Origin: Salipiger bermudensis
Lineage (GTDB): Bacteria > Pseudomonadota > Alphaproteobacteria > Rhodobacterales > Rhodobacteraceae
DNA: 64,000 nucleotides
Assembly (NCBI RefSeq): GCF_020171625.1
Contig: NZ_JAIUZY010000003.1
Coordinates: 124,001-188,000, forward strand
Reading direction: 5' to 3'
The notes beneath the pieces are model-generated. The model was not told the DNA's origin and searched no databases. It saw nothing but the letters and a program-made list of their open reading frames with translations. The number at the start of each line of letters is the position of its first letter. Position 1 is the stretch's first letter. This document shows positions 36,706-46,522 of the stretch, in pieces. The position numbers and the translations under genes are program-made.

Positions 36706-38295
36706 TCAGTGGCGGAAGTGGCGCATCCCGGTGAACACCATCGCCAGCCCCGCCTCGTCGGCTGCCGCGATCACCTCGGCGTCGCGCATCGAGCCGCCCG
36801 GCTGGATCACCGTGGTGGCGCCCGCCGCCGCCGCCTCGAGCAGACCATCGGCAAACGGGAAGAACGCGTCCGAGGCCACTGCCGAGCCCTTGGTCAGCGC
36901 CTCGGGCAACTCCAGCGCCTCGGCCATGCGCTCGGACTTCTTCGCCGCGATCAGCGCCGAATCGAGCCGGCTCATCTGGCCCGCGCCAACGCCCACCGTG
37001 GCGCCGTCCTTGACGTAGACGATGGCGTTCGACTTCACGTGCTTGGCCACCTTCCAGGCGAAAAGCAGATCCTCAAGCTCGGCTTCGGAGGGCTGCCGCT
37101 TGGTCACCACCTTCAGATCCTCGAGCCCGATCCGGCCGACATCCTTGTCCTGCACCAGGAAGCCGCCCGCCACCTGCCGGTAGGTCAGGCCCGGCGTGCC
37201 GGGGTTGGCCACGCCGTCGGTGGTCAGCAGACGCAGGTTCTTCTTCTTCGCGAAGATCTCCTTGGCCGCGTCATCGGCGCCCGGCGCGATCACCACTTCG
37301 GTGAAGATCTCGGCGATCGCCTCGGCGGTTTCGGCATCGAGCTTCATGTTCAGCGCCACGATGCCGCCGAAGGCCGAGGTGCGGTCACAGTTGAAGGCCT
37401 TCTGGTAGGCCTCCTTGAGGGTTGCGCCCTTTGCCACGCCGCAGGGGTTGGCGTGCTTGATGATGGCGCAGGCCGGCCCGTCGCCGGGCAGGAACTCCGA
37501 CACCAGCTCGAACGCGGCATCGGTATCGTTGATGTTGTTGTAGCTCAGTTCCTTGCCCTGGTGCTGCACCGCGTTGGCCACGCCCGGCCGGTCCGAGCCG
37601 TCACGGTAGAAGGCCGCGGACTGGTGCGGGTTCTCGCCGTAGCGCAGGGTCTGGGCCAGCTCGCCGGCAAAGGCGCGGCGGCGCGGCGCCGCCTCCTCGA
37701 GCGCGCCCGCCATCCAGCTCGAGACCGCGGCGTCATAGGCGCCGGTGCGGGCATAGGCGGTCAGCGCGAGCTTCTGGCGGAAGCCGTAGGAGGTGGCGCC
37801 GTCATTGGCGTCGAGCTCGGCCAGCAGCGGCTCGTAATCGGCGATGTCGGTGACCACGTTGACGAAGGCGTGGTTCTTGGCCGCGGCACGGATCATCGCC
37901 GGGCCGCCGATATCGATGTTCTCGATGCAGGTATCATAATCGGCGCCCTTCGCGACGGTCTCCTCGAACGGGTAGAGGTTGACCACCAGCAGGTCGATCT
38001 CGGGGATCGCGTGGCCCTGCATCGCCGCGACATGGGCCTCGTCGTCGCGCAGCGCCAGCAGGCCGCCATGGATGCGCGGGTGCAGGGTCTTGACCCGGCC
38101 GTCCATCATTTCGGGGAACTCGGTGACCTCGGCCACGTCCTTGACGGCGATGCCCTCGTCGCGCAGTGCCTTGGCGGAGCCGCCGGTGGAGAGGATCTCG
38201 ATTCCGCGCTCGGAGAGGGCACGGCCAAGATCGATGAGGCCGGTCTTGTCGGAGACGGAAATCAGCGCGCGGGCGACTTTGTGCAGGTCAGGCAT
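36706..38295 (-). CDS. purH: Bifunctional AICAR formyltransferase / IMP cyclohydrolase
   Basis: 529 residues. The N-terminal IMP cyclohydrolase (MGS-like) domain, about 1-150, has [11 protein letters not shown] and [13 protein letters not shown]. The AICAR formyltransferase domain, about 200-529, has [24 protein letters not shown] and [10 protein letters not shown]. It performs the last two steps of purine synthesis. ATG 38295 gives the standard [17 protein letters not shown] opening; earlier in-frame codons lie in the upstream gene. The spacing of 22 nt suggests co-transcription with the heparinase-like gene. Confidence 0.97.
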   Translation of the reverse strand: MPDLHKVARALISVSDKTGLIDLGRALSERGIEILSTGGSAKALRDEGIAVKDVAEVTEFPEMMDGRVKTLHPRIHGGLLALRDDEAHVAAMQGHAIPEIDLLVVNLYPFEETVAKGADYDTCIENIDIGGPAMIRAAAKNHAFVNVVTDIADYEPLLAELDANDGATSYGFRQKLALTAYARTGAYDAAVSSWMAGALEEAAPRRRAFAGELAQTLRYGENPHQSAAFYRDGSDRPGVANAVQHQGKELSYNNINDTDAAFELVSEFLPGDGPACAIIKHANPCGVAKGATLKEAYQKAFNCDRTSAFGGIVALNMKLDAETAEAIAEIFTEVVIAPGADDAAKEIFAKKKNLRLLTTDGVANPGTPGLTYRQVAGGFLVQDKDVGRIGLEDLKVVTKRQPSEAELEDLLFAWKVAKHVKSNAIVYVKDGATVGVGAGQMSRLDSALIAAKKSERMAEALELPEALTKGSAVASDAFFPFADGLLEAAAAGATTVIQPGGSMRDAEVIAAADEAGLAMVFTGMRHFRH

Positions 38296-38317
38296 ACGGA
38301 TCGGGTTCCCAGATGGT

Positions 38318-40072
38318 TCAATGCGTCGGCTCCACCTCGTCCCGGGCCACGTCGCGCAGGGCGATCGCGGTGTCCTGCGTCTTGGCCAGAGACCAGCGGA
38401 TGCGCGTCGCATACTCCATCGCGCGCCCGGATAAAACGACCTGTTTCGCCGCGCGGGGGCGCAGCCGGCCTTTTTCGAGGTAAACCGAGGGCTCCAGCGT
38501 CAGCCGCGGGCCGGCATCGTGGCGGAACACCCAGACCTCGCCCGAGCGCAGCGCCAGCGACACCGCGCTGCCGCCCATGTCGAGCGCGGCGTCGATCTCG
38601 GGGTGCAGGTGAAAGCGCAACTGCCAGGGCAGCCCGCTCAGGCGCGCCGCGTCGAGCCGCCGGTCGAAGAGCCGCTTGTCGGCATCGTCGAGCGTGATCA
38701 GCATGTCCTCGCCCGAGACCGCGCGCCCGTCGGCGCTCAGCTCGAGGATGCGGGCATGGGTCAGCCCGTGGGTCCGGCGGAAGCCGTCATGGCCGCCCTC
38801 GAAGCGCTGCCCGCCCTCCTCGATCTGGACAATCTCCGCAGGCACCTGTTTCGGTCCGTCTTCGAGCCATTCGAGGGCCGCGTCACCGCCCGGTCGTGGG
38901 CTCGCCAGCCGGGCGCTGGAATAGCCGTCGAGGCACAGCGTCGAATGCGAGGGCGTGGCGCGTCCGGCCCGCCGCCAGTCCGAGCCGAAGCCGGCCCCCG
39001 AGCCACAGCTCACCACAAGCGGGCGGCGTCCGGAGGTCAGCTCGAAGGCCAGCGTCGAGGCATGCGCATCGAGAGAGGCAGCCCCCGAAGGCGGCGGCGC
39101 GGCATCCACGATCAGGCTGCTGCGCCCGCCCGAAAGCCGCGCGTAGCCCATCGCCAGCCCCCCGCTCGGCGGGCGCCGCCGGACGCCAGACGCCGCCAGC
39201 GCCTCGTCGAGCCGGCCCTCGAGCCCGCGCCCGCCGCCCTGAAACCGCGCCAGCCCGCCATCGGCATGGCGCAGCGCGCGCAGGGTCGGCGCGATGCGCG
39301 CGATGGCCGCGACATGCGCCTCCTCTGGGGTCAGGTCCTCGTCCTCGAGCGCCGCGCGCGCCCAGCTCAGCAGGGTAAAGACCTCGAGCAGTTCCTCGGG
39401 ATTGCGGGTCGGAATGCCGCCCTCGGCATCGATCCGCGCCGCGCATTCGGCGCCAAGCGCCTTGCGCGCCGTCTCCGCATGGGCGGCCATGCCCTCGAAG
39501 GACAGACCGGCATAGAGCAGCCCGGTCAGCGCCTCGAACCGCGCCAGTCCCGGCGGCGTGCTCTGCCAGCGCCGGGAGAGGAAGATCGTCTGCGCCGCCA
39601 GCGCCCGGTAGAACGCCGCCGCCTCGTCGGCGTTGGCGCCGCGCAGCAGGAACAGCGCATGATGGATCGCGCGGATCAGCCGCCGCCCGGCGGCCTCGGG
39701 GCGCCAGCCCTCGCCCCGGCCACTGCCGTAGCGGGCGATCCAGCCCCAGACCCATTTCCGCGCCAGCAGTCGCGCGCGCGCGTCGCCCACCGCTGCGAGA
39801 TCGTCCAGCCAGCGAAAGCCGTGGATCTCGGCCTCCCACGCCGCATCCGGCGCGGCGATGTCCCAGATCATCGCGTCGGGGGCCTCGACGAGGTGGCCCG
39901 CGAACATCAGGTTGCCGGCGCAAAGCTGGCGGCCCCGCGCGACCCGGCCGGTGCTGCGCGGTTCGGGGTGCGACACGAGGGCAGAACCCGGACGGGCGCG
40001 CGCCGCCAGACGCGCGTGCAGTCGGTTCAGGAACCGCGTCACCGCGGCAGACCAGTTGCCCCTGTTCGACAT
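38318..40072 (-). CDS. Heparinase II/III-family protein
   Basis: 584 residues without a clear signal peptide. The N-terminal alpha-helical toroid (about 60-280) has [18 protein letters not shown] and [19 protein letters not shown]. The C-terminal beta-sandwich (about 320-584) contains [14 protein letters not shown] and [11 protein letters not shown]. Family members are polysaccharide lyases or degenerate relatives; the substrate here is unknown. It lies between rsmB and purH on the same strand, a common Rhodobacterales order. GAGAGGG precedes the ATG. Confidence 0.85.
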   Translation of the reverse strand: MSNRGNWSAAVTRFLNRLHARLAARARPGSALVSHPEPRSTGRVARGRQLCAGNLMFAGHLVEAPDAMIWDIAAPDAAWEAEIHGFRWLDDLAAVGDARARLLARKWVWGWIARYGSGRGEGWRPEAAGRRLIRAIHHALFLLRGANADEAAAFYRALAAQTIFLSRRWQSTPPGLARFEALTGLLYAGLSFEGMAAHAETARKALGAECAARIDAEGGIPTRNPEELLEVFTLLSWARAALEDEDLTPEEAHVAAIARIAPTLRALRHADGGLARFQGGGRGLEGRLDEALAASGVRRRPPSGGLAMGYARLSGGRSSLIVDAAPPPSGAASLDAHASTLAFELTSGRRPLVVSCGSGAGFGSDWRRAGRATPSHSTLCLDGYSSARLASPRPGGDAALEWLEDGPKQVPAEIVQIEEGGQRFEGGHDGFRRTHGLTHARILELSADGRAVSGEDMLITLDDADKRLFDRRLDAARLSGLPWQLRFHLHPEIDAALDMGGSAVSLALRSGEVWVFRHDAGPRLTLEPSVYLEKGRLRPRAAKQVVLSGRAMEYATRIRWSLAKTQDTAIALRDVARDEVEPTH

Positions 40073-40164
40073 GCCCTCTCGTGCCCCGTCCCGGCCTTGT
40101 CCGGCTCTTCGTTGCCAAGAGGTGTAGCGAAGGGGGGCGGTCAAGTCACCTCGGAATGAGCCGC

Positions 40165-41427
40165 TCAGGCCGGTTTGCGCAGGATCGCCATGTAGAACCC
40201 GTCCATGCCGCCACGCTCCGCCCAGAAATCGGGCCGCAGCCGCAGCCCGCCCTCTTCCGAGCGCCACCCGTCCTCGACGCCGGCGGCCTCCGGGCGCAGC
40301 ACCTCGAGGCCGGGGTGGCGCGCCAGCGCCTCCTCGACCTGGCATTCGCCCTCGTCCGGGATCAGCGAGCAGGTGCAGAACACCAGCCGCCCGCCGGGGG
40401 CGAGCAGGCTCAGCGCGTGATCGATCATCGCCGCCTGCAGGCCGATCAGCTCGGAGATGCCCTCGCCCTGCTTGGCCTGAGGCAGGTCCGGGTGGCGGCG
40501 GATGGTGCCGGTGGCCGAGCACGGCGCGTCGAGCAGGATGGCGTCGTAGCTGCCGTCGTGCTCGAGCGCATCCCCGGTGACCGTCGCCACCTCGAGCCCG
40601 GTGCGGGCGAGGTTCTCGCGCACCCGGCCCATGCGGGCCTCGGACAGGTCGAGCGCGGTGACCTTGGCGCCCGCTGCCGCAAGCTGCATGGTCTTGCCGC
40701 CCGGCGCGGCGCACATGTCGAGGACGCTCAGCCCCGTGACGTCGCCCAGAAGCCGTGCGGGCAGCGCCGCGGCGGCGTCCTGCACCCACCACTCGCCGGT
40801 GTCGTAGCCCGGCAGCGCCGAGACCTGACCGGCACTGGCCAGCCGCACCGAGCCGGTGGGCAGCAGCGTGCCGCCGACCGCCGCCGCCAGCTCCGCCGCA
40901 TCGCCTTTTGCGCTGAGATCGAGCGGCGCGCCCGCCAGGTGCGCCGCCTCCATCGCCGCGACCGCCTTGTTGCCCCAAGCGACACTCAGCGGCTCGCGCA
41001 GCCAGCGCGGCAGGCGCGGCACCCGAAGCGTCGGCCATTTCGCCGGTGCCTCCTCGGTGAGCTTGCGCAGCACCGCATTTACGAGCCCCTTCATCGAGTG
41101 GGTCTTGCGGTCGCCGGCGATGATCTGGACGCATTCGTTGACCACCCCGTGCGCCGCCCCGCCGGTGGCCAACTCCCACGCTCCGAGGCGCAGCACGTTG
41201 CGCACGAAGAGCGGCGGCGCCTTGCGCAGATGCGGCTTCAGCAGCCGGTCGCAGCGCTCGAGATTGCGCAGGACGTCCTGCGCCATGCGCTGCGCGGCGG
41301 CGCGGTCGGGGGCGGGCATCGCCTCCCATGCGGCGCCGGTCATGGCGTCGGAGAGCAGCCGGCCCTGCCCCAGGACCTGGCCGAGCAGCGCCACGCTCTG
41401 GGCGCGGGCGGTGGGAATGGGCGGCAT
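40165..41427 (-). CDS. rsmB: 16S rRNA (cytosine-967-C5)-methyltransferase
   Basis: 420 residues. An N-terminal NusB-like RNA-binding domain spans about 5-130 (LGAWELATGG). The methyltransferase domain has SAM loop CAAPGGKT (239-246), C303 in DAPCSATG and the nucleophile C353 in CTCSLIPDEGE. It modifies a base near the P site of the 30S subunit. It is probably the first gene of rsmB-heparinase-purH. Confidence 0.94.
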   Translation of the reverse strand: MPPIPTARAQSVALLGQVLGQGRLLSDAMTGAAWEAMPAPDRAAAQRMAQDVLRNLERCDRLLKPHLRKAPPLFVRNVLRLGAWELATGGAAHGVVNECVQIIAGDRKTHSMKGLVNAVLRKLTEEAPAKWPTLRVPRLPRWLREPLSVAWGNKAVAAMEAAHLAGAPLDLSAKGDAAELAAAVGGTLLPTGSVRLASAGQVSALPGYDTGEWWVQDAAAALPARLLGDVTGLSVLDMCAAPGGKTMQLAAAGAKVTALDLSEARMGRVRENLARTGLEVATVTGDALEHDGSYDAILLDAPCSATGTIRRHPDLPQAKQGEGISELIGLQAAMIDHALSLLAPGGRLVFCTCSLIPDEGECQVEEALARHPGLEVLRPEAAGVEDGWRSEEGGLRLRPDFWAERGGMDGFYMAILRKPA

Positions 41428-41500
41428 GGAGGTCTCTCCCCGGGTTGTCTCGCTGGGCTGGCGGGCCCTATATCAGGGGGGACCAGACGAGGAAAGCGCC

Positions 41501-41698
41501 ATGACCGACGAGACATCCGACCGCAAGGGCCTGCCCGCCGCCGCCCAACGCGCCCTGGCCGAGGCCGAGGCGCGCCGCGCCGCCGCCGAGGAGGAAGCCC
41601 GCAAGGCCCCCGCGCCGAAGGAATACGGCGGCCGCGACGGGCTCGACCCGGCGCGCTACGGCGACTGGGAGAAGAAGGGCCTCGCGATCGACTTCTGA
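41501..41698 (+). CDS. DUF1674 protein, SDHAF4-like succinate dehydrogenase assembly factor
   Basis: 65 residues: an acidic/alanine-rich N-terminal half and the conserved C-terminal YGGRDGLDPARYGDWEKKGLAIDF-like block (residues 42-65), which defines the family. Mitochondrial SDHAF4 helps mature the flavinated SdhA subunit; a similar role here is by homology. It is divergent to rsmB. No sdh genes are nearby. Confidence 0.87.
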   Translation: MTDETSDRKGLPAAAQRALAEAEARRAAAEEEARKAPAPKEYGGRDGLDPARYGDWEKKGLAIDF

Positions 41699-41750
41699 TC
41701 GCGCGGTGCGCATGAGGGGTTGCGCGGGCTGGGGCCCGCGCCGGGGTTCA

Positions 41751-41810
41751 GGGGCTCTGCCCCTCTTGGCCTGCGGCCAATTCACCCCGGGATATTTTTG
41801 GCCAGAAGAA
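41751..41810 (-). repeat. Double-hairpin intergenic repeat, copy 5 (reverse)
   Basis: On the minus strand: CTTCTGGCCAAAAATATCCC, GGGGTGAATTGGCC, hairpin with loop GCA, then GGGGCAGAGCCCC. It lies between the converging SDHAF4-like and dapB genes. Confidence 0.8.
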
Positions 41811-41894
41811 AGCCGGGGTGGGGCGCGGGTGTGGAGAGCGGAGTGCCCCTGCCCTTTTTTTGGGGGGAGAGGGCCGCGCGCCTGCCCCTTGGGT

Positions 41895-42710
41895 TCAGTC
41901 GTTCAGGCCCAGCACGTCGAGCATGTCGTATTCGCCGGGGGCCTTGTCCTGCCCCCAGAGCGCGGCCTTCAGCGCGCCGCGGGCGAAGAGGGCGCGGTCC
42001 GAGGCGATGTGCTTGATCGTGATGCGCTCGCCGGCGGCGGCAAAGATCACCTCGTGCTCGCCCACCACGTCGCCGCCGCGAATGGCGTGGAAGCCGATGT
42101 CGCCGCGCTTGCGCTTGCCGGTGATGCCGTCGCGGCCCCGGTCGGAGACCGCATCGAGCGCCACGCCGCGGCCCTCGGCGGCGGCCTCGCCCAGCATCAG
42201 GGCGGTGCCGGAGGGCGCATCGACCTTCTGGTTGTGATGCGCCTCGACGATCTCGATGTCCCAGTCCTCGTCCAGCGCCGCGGCGACCTGCCGGGTCACC
42301 TTGGTGAGCAGGTTGACCCCGAGCGACATGTTGCCGGCGCGCACGATCACCGCGTGGCGGGCGGCGACGTGGATCTTCTTCAGGTCTTCGGCGTCGAGCC
42401 CGGTGGTGCCGATCACGTGCACCGCGCGGGCCTGCGCCGCGAGCTCGGCAAAGGCCACGGTGGCGGCGGGCGCGGTGAAATCGATCACCGCCTGCGCCTT
42501 TGTGAAGGCCTCGAGCGCGTCATCGGTCACCAGCACGCCAAGCTCGGTGCCGCCCATGCAGGTGCCGAGGTCGCGCCCGACCCAGTCGTGGCCCGTGCGC
42601 TCGACCGCGCCCACCAGCGCCAGCCGGTCGCTCTTTTGCAGTTCGCGCACCAGCATCTGGCCCATGCGGCCCGACACCCCCGTCACAACAACGCCCGGCA
42701 TCTCGCTCAT
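41895..42710 (-). CDS. dapB: 4-hydroxy-tetrahydrodipicolinate reductase
   Basis: 271 residues. The nucleotide-binding loop is [10 protein letters not shown] (9-18). The catalytic and substrate residues H158, H159 and K162 lie in [14 protein letters not shown]. It reduces the DapA product on the diaminopimelate/lysine pathway. ATG 42710 has GGAG six bases upstream; the ATG two codons earlier is less well spaced. It is divergent to rbfA across 87 bp. Confidence 0.96.
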   Translation of the reverse strand: MSEMPGVVVTGVSGRMGQMLVRELQKSDRLALVGAVERTGHDWVGRDLGTCMGGTELGVLVTDDALEAFTKAQAVIDFTAPAATVAFAELAAQARAVHVIGTTGLDAEDLKKIHVAARHAVIVRAGNMSLGVNLLTKVTRQVAAALDEDWDIEIVEAHHNQKVDAPSGTALMLGEAAAEGRGVALDAVSDRGRDGITGKRKRGDIGFHAIRGGDVVGEHEVIFAAAGERITIKHIASDRALFARGALKAALWGQDKAPGEYDMLDVLGLND

Positions 42711-42797
42711 CGTCATCTCCAGTTCATCCTTTGCGCGCTTCCTTAGCCCGCAGCGTCCGGCTTGGCAAAGGGGCGGGCAAGGACTAAGTGGGGAGAC

Positions 42798-43193
42798 ATG
42801 GGCAAGAACAGATTCCAAGACGGTCCCGGACCGAGCCAGAGACAGCTTCGCGTCGGCGAACTCATTCGCCGGACGCTGTCCGAGGTGCTGACCCGCGGCG
42901 ACATCCACGACCCCGAGCTCAACCGCCTCTCGATCACCGTGGGCGAGGTGACGGTGTCTCCCGATCTCAAGGTGGCGACCGCCTACGTGGTGCCCTTGGG
43001 CGGGGGCAAACCGGACGAGATGTTCGACCTGCTCAAGCGCAACAAGGCCGAGCTGCGCCGCGCCGTCTCCAAGGGGCTGACGCTGAAATTCGCGCCCGAG
43101 CTGCGCTTCAAGCTCGACGAGACCTTCGACCGTCTCGACGAGACCCGGCGGCTGTTCTCGCAAGATGCGGTGCGCCGCGACGTGGAGGAGTAG
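42798..43193 (+). CDS. rbfA: Ribosome-binding factor A
   Basis: 131 residues of the KH-like RbfA fold: [19 protein letters not shown], then [18 protein letters not shown] and [12 protein letters not shown]. It is needed for maturation of 16S rRNA 5' end and 30S subunits. GGGGAG lies directly before the ATG. It is often followed by truB; here a phosphodiester glycosidase gene follows 4 nt later. Confidence 0.95.
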   Translation: MGKNRFQDGPGPSQRQLRVGELIRRTLSEVLTRGDIHDPELNRLSITVGEVTVSPDLKVATAYVVPLGGGKPDEMFDLLKRNKAELRRAVSKGLTLKFAPELRFKLDETFDRLDETRRLFSQDAVRRDVEE

Positions 43194-43197
43194 GCCG

Positions 43198-43944
43198 GTG
43201 CGCGGCGTTCTGGCCGCGGTCACCGCGCTGGTCCTCGCAGCGCTGCCGCTGTCCGCAAGGGCGGTGGAGTGCGAGCCTCTGGAACATGCCGGCAACCGCT
43301 ACACCGTGTGCGAGGTGCGCCCCGCTCGCGAGGCGCTGCGCACCTTCCTCTACACCGAGGACGGCGCACCGTGGGGCCAGTTCACCGCCATCGACAACGC
43401 CCTGCGCCCGGAAGGCCGCCGCCTCGCCTTCGCGATGAATGCCGGCATGTATCACGAGGATCGTGCGCCCGTAGGCTATTACGTCGAGCGCGGCGAAGAG
43501 GCGATGCGGGTGATCTCGAGCGCCGGCCCGGGCAATTTCGGGCTGCTGCCGAACGGCATCCTGTGCATCCGCCGCAACCGGGCCGACGTGATCGAGACCC
43601 GCGCCTTCCTGCGCGAGCGGCCGAGCTGTCGCTACGCCACGCAGTCGGGCCCGATGCTGGTGATCGACGGGGCGTTGCACCCGCGCTTCCTGCCCGACAG
43701 CACGTCGCGCTACATCCGCAACGGCGTCGGCACCTCCGAGAACGGCAAGCGCGCGGTCTTCGTGATCTCGGAAACCGCCGTCACCTTCCACGAATTCGCC
43801 TCGCTGTTCCGCGACCGGCTGGGCCTGCCGCAGGCGCTGTTCCTCGATGGCAACGTGTCGCGGCTTTATGCCCCCGCGGCCGGGCGGCGCGACATCGGGC
43901 GCATGATGGGGCCGATCGTCGGCGTGGTGACGCGCGAGGAGTGA
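43198..43944 (+). CDS. Secreted phosphodiester glycosidase-family protein (NAGPA domain)
   Basis: 248 residues from GTG 43198, with GGAGGAG located in the end of rbfA. A signal peptide (cut near ARA, about residue 22) is followed by the domain with [44 protein letters not shown] and [12 protein letters not shown]. Relatives hydrolyse phosphodiester-linked sugars; the bacterial substrate is unknown, perhaps cell-envelope polymers. It is translationally close to rbfA. Confidence 0.87.
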   Translation: MRGVLAAVTALVLAALPLSARAVECEPLEHAGNRYTVCEVRPAREALRTFLYTEDGAPWGQFTAIDNALRPEGRRLAFAMNAGMYHEDRAPVGYYVERGEEAMRVISSAGPGNFGLLPNGILCIRRNRADVIETRAFLRERPSCRYATQSGPMLVIDGALHPRFLPDSTSRYIRNGVGTSENGKRAVFVISETAVTFHEFASLFRDRLGLPQALFLDGNVSRLYAPAAGRRDIGRMMGPIVGVVTREE

Positions 43945-44014
43945 GGCGGCTGCCTTTCCCTTGCACCCGCCCCTCCCGCGGCCTACCTCGAGAGGGCAGC
44001 AACGCGGAGCCCCC

Positions 44015-45361
44015 ATGAACCGACCCCTCGACAGCCTGACCCACGCCCTTCTGGATGCCGCCACCAAGGCCGGCGCCGATGCCGCCGACGCGATCGCCGT
44101 CGAGGGCAGCTCGACCGAGATCGACGTGCGCAACGGCACGCTCGAGCAGGCCGACCGCTCGGAGGGCACCGACATCGGGCTGAGGGTGTTCGTCGGTCGG
44201 CGCAGCGCGGTGGTGTCGTCCTCGGACACCAAGGACAGCACCCTCGCCACCATGGCCGACCGCGCCGTGGCCATGGCCCGCGAGGCGCCCGAGGACCCGT
44301 ATGCCGGGCTTGCCGATCCCGGACAGCTCGCCCGGGACTGGGACATCGACGCACTCGAGATGTGTGATCCCACCGACGCCCCCTCCCCGGCCGAGCTGCA
44401 GGACGACGCCTGCGCGGCGGAAGCCGCGGCGCTGGCGGTGCCGGGCATCGGACAGGTGCAGTCGGCCTCGGCAGGCTATGGCCGCCGCCACGTGCATCTG
44501 GCCGCGAGCAACGGCTTCTCGGGGGGCTACGCGCGCAGCTCGCGCTCGCGCTCCTGCGTCGCCATCGCGGGCACCGGGCTTGCGATGGAGCGCGATTACG
44601 ACGGCGACAGCCGCACCTTCCAGTCGGACCTGCGCGGCGCCGCCGAGATCGGCCGCCGCGCCGCCGAGCGCGCGCTCGAGCGGCAGAACCCCCGCCGCCC
44701 CAAGACCGGCGCCTACCCGGTGCTGTTCGACGAGCGCATCGCCGCCTCGCTGATAGGTCACCTGATCTCGGCGGCCAATGGCGCGTCGGTGGCGCGCGGC
44801 GCCTCGTGGCTGCGCGGGGCGCTCGGAGAGGACGTGCTCCCCAAGGGGCTGTCGCTGGTCGAGGACCCGCACCGTCCGCGCATTCCCGGCTCGCGCCCCT
44901 TCGATGCCGAGGGCCTGCCGACGCAACGCCGTGCGCTGGTCGAGGATGGCGTGCTGACCGGCTACTCGCTCGATCTGGCCACGGCCCGCAAGCTCGGCAT
45001 GGACCCCACCGGCAACGCCGCGCGCGGCACCGGCGGCGGGCCGTCTCCGACCTCGTGGAACCTTGCGCTGACGCAGGGCGAACAGAGCCGCGAGGCACTG
45101 ATCGCGCAGCTGGGCTCGGGGCTGGTGGTGACATCGATGATCGGTGCCACGATTAACCCCAACACCGGCGACTACTCGCGCGGGGCGGCGGGGTTCTGGG
45201 TCGAGAACGGCGAGATCGCCTACCCGGTCTCGGGTGTGACCATCGCCGGCAACCTCCGCGACATGCTGCGCCGGATCACCCCGGCCAACGACGCGCGCGG
45301 CTGGCTGTCGCGCGTGGTACCGTCGCTGCTGGTCGAGGGGCTCACCCTTGCCGGAGAGTGA
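44015..45361 (+). CDS. TldE/PmbA-family metalloprotease subunit-like protein
   Basis: 448 residues with the family landmarks VEGSSTEIDVRNGTLEQ, SSSDTKDSTLATM, LFDERIAASLIGHLISAANG and GATINPNTGDYSRGAAGFWVENGEI. PmbA/TldE proteins lack the zinc HExxH and pair with TldD to process small modified peptides or CcdA-like antitoxins. No tldD gene is in the window. The end overlaps the next gene by 14 nt. Confidence 0.92.
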   Translation: MNRPLDSLTHALLDAATKAGADAADAIAVEGSSTEIDVRNGTLEQADRSEGTDIGLRVFVGRRSAVVSSSDTKDSTLATMADRAVAMAREAPEDPYAGLADPGQLARDWDIDALEMCDPTDAPSPAELQDDACAAEAAALAVPGIGQVQSASAGYGRRHVHLAASNGFSGGYARSSRSRSCVAIAGTGLAMERDYDGDSRTFQSDLRGAAEIGRRAAERALERQNPRRPKTGAYPVLFDERIAASLIGHLISAANGASVARGASWLRGALGEDVLPKGLSLVEDPHRPRIPGSRPFDAEGLPTQRRALVEDGVLTGYSLDLATARKLGMDPTGNAARGTGGGPSPTSWNLALTQGEQSREALIAQLGSGLVVTSMIGATINPNTGDYSRGAAGFWVENGEIAYPVSGVTIAGNLRDMLRRITPANDARGWLSRVVPSLLVEGLTLAGE

Positions 45362-46130
45362 CCTCGCGCTTCTGACCCGCGCCGCGTGGAGCGCCGCCGA
45401 GACCGCCACCCGCTATATCGGCGGCGCCATGAACGTGCGCCAGAAGGCGGCTGACGGCAGCCCCGTCACCGATGCCGACATGGCGGTGAACGCGGTGCTC
45501 GAGGGGCTGCTGCGCAGCGCCCGACCCGACTATGGCTGGCTCAGCGAGGAAAGCGCCGACGATCCGGCGCGGCTCGGGGCGGAGCACGTGTTCATCGTCG
45601 ACCCGATCGACGGCACCCGCAGCTTCATCGAAGGCTCGGACAGCTGGGCGCATTCGCTGGCCGTGGCCCGCGATGGCGAGATCACTGCCGCGGTGGTGTT
45701 CCTGCCGATGCGCGAGCGTTTCTACAGCGCGGCGCTTGGCGAGGGCACGCGGCTCAACGATGCGCCGGTGCGCGCCAGCGACGTGGCAACGCTCGAGACC
45801 GCGCAGGTGCTGGCCACCAAGCCCTCGATGCAGCCCGATCACTGGCGCAGCCCGGTGCCCGCGCTGCGGCGCAGCCACCGCCCGTCGATCGCCTACCGGC
45901 TGGGTCTGGTCGCCGAGGGCCGCTTCGACGCGATGCTGACGCTGCGCCCGTCCTGGGAATGGGACATCGCCGCGGGCGCCCTGCTGCTGTCCGAGGCCGG
46001 CGCGGTGCTCAGCGACCGCACCGGCGCGGCGATCCGCTTCAACGCCGCCCATCCCAAGCATGACGGCGTGGTCGCCGCCAACCCGGCGCTGCATGGCGAG
46101 ATCCTTGGCAGGCTGCGACAGGCCCGCTGA
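45348..46130 (+). CDS. Inositol-monophosphatase-family / CysQ-like 3',5'-bisphosphate phosphatase
   Basis: 260 residues from a TTG start (GAGGGG six bases upstream), inside the end of the PmbA gene. Metal-binding sites are E67/E68 in LSEES, DPIDGT at 85-90 and WEWDIAAGALLLSEAG near residue 205. CysQ-type enzymes remove the 3'-phosphate from adenosine 3',5'-bisphosphate; inositol phosphate activity is an alternative. Confidence 0.88.
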   Translation: MPESDLALLTRAAWSAAETATRYIGGAMNVRQKAADGSPVTDADMAVNAVLEGLLRSARPDYGWLSEESADDPARLGAEHVFIVDPIDGTRSFIEGSDSWAHSLAVARDGEITAAVVFLPMRERFYSAALGEGTRLNDAPVRASDVATLETAQVLATKPSMQPDHWRSPVPALRRSHRPSIAYRLGLVAEGRFDAMLTLRPSWEWDIAAGALLLSEAGAVLSDRTGAAIRFNAAHPKHDGVVAANPALHGEILGRLRQAR

Positions 46131-46217
46131 CCTGCCCGGCCTTGCGGCCCGGAGTCGTTCAAAGAAAATTGCACGCGTTTTCCGCCACGCCACCCCGCCC
46201 CTCGCACGGCTGGGCGC

Positions 46218-46245
46218 TTGACCTCGCTGGGCGAGACCGTAGGTT
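46218..46245 (+). promoter_or_regulatory. Promoter of the DUF4170-waaA-lpxK run
   Basis: TTGACC (46218-46223), 16-nt spacer, TAGGTT (46240-46245); expected start about 46252, leader about 23 nt. Confidence 0.6.
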
Positions 46246-46274
46246 GCGCGCGTCTTCACCTGAAAGGTCAGAGC

Positions 46275-46517
46275 ATGGTTCAACGACTCCACCTCGTGTT
46301 CGGCGGCGAACTCGTGACCCCGGAAAAGAACGTCTTCAAGAACGTTGACGACCTGCACATCGTCGGGATCTTCCCCGACTATGCCAGTGCCCACGACGCC
46401 TGGAAGGCCGAGGCGCAGCGCACCGTCGACAACGCCCACATGCGCTATTACATCGCCCATCTTCACCGTCTGCGCGACGAAGAGGCCGAGACCTCGACCA
46501 CCGAGGAACTCGGCTGA
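46275..46517 (+). CDS. DUF4170 small conserved protein
   Basis: 80 residues starting [13 protein letters not shown]. It contains [22 protein letters not shown] and [11 protein letters not shown], the family signature. The family is alphaproteobacterial, usually next to Kdo-transferase/lipid A genes, with no known function. GGTC/AAAGG lies 9 nt before ATG 46275. It is separated from the following TTG-started gene by 5 nt. Confidence 0.88.
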   Translation: MVQRLHLVFGGELVTPEKNVFKNVDDLHIVGIFPDYASAHDAWKAEAQRTVDNAHMRYYIAHLHRLRDEEAETSTTEELG

Positions 46518-46522
46518 CGCCC

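Noticed and set aside
38318-41329. A 1003-codon frame reading as one large protein
   Set aside because: Only the part from 40072 is the heparinase-family gene; the rest is the shifted frame of rsmB.
42762-42790. Promoter-like TTGGCA-17-TAAGTG just ahead of rbfA
   Set aside because: The expected transcript start would coincide with the ATG and exclude the obvious GGGGAG ribosome site, so it is probably coincidence.
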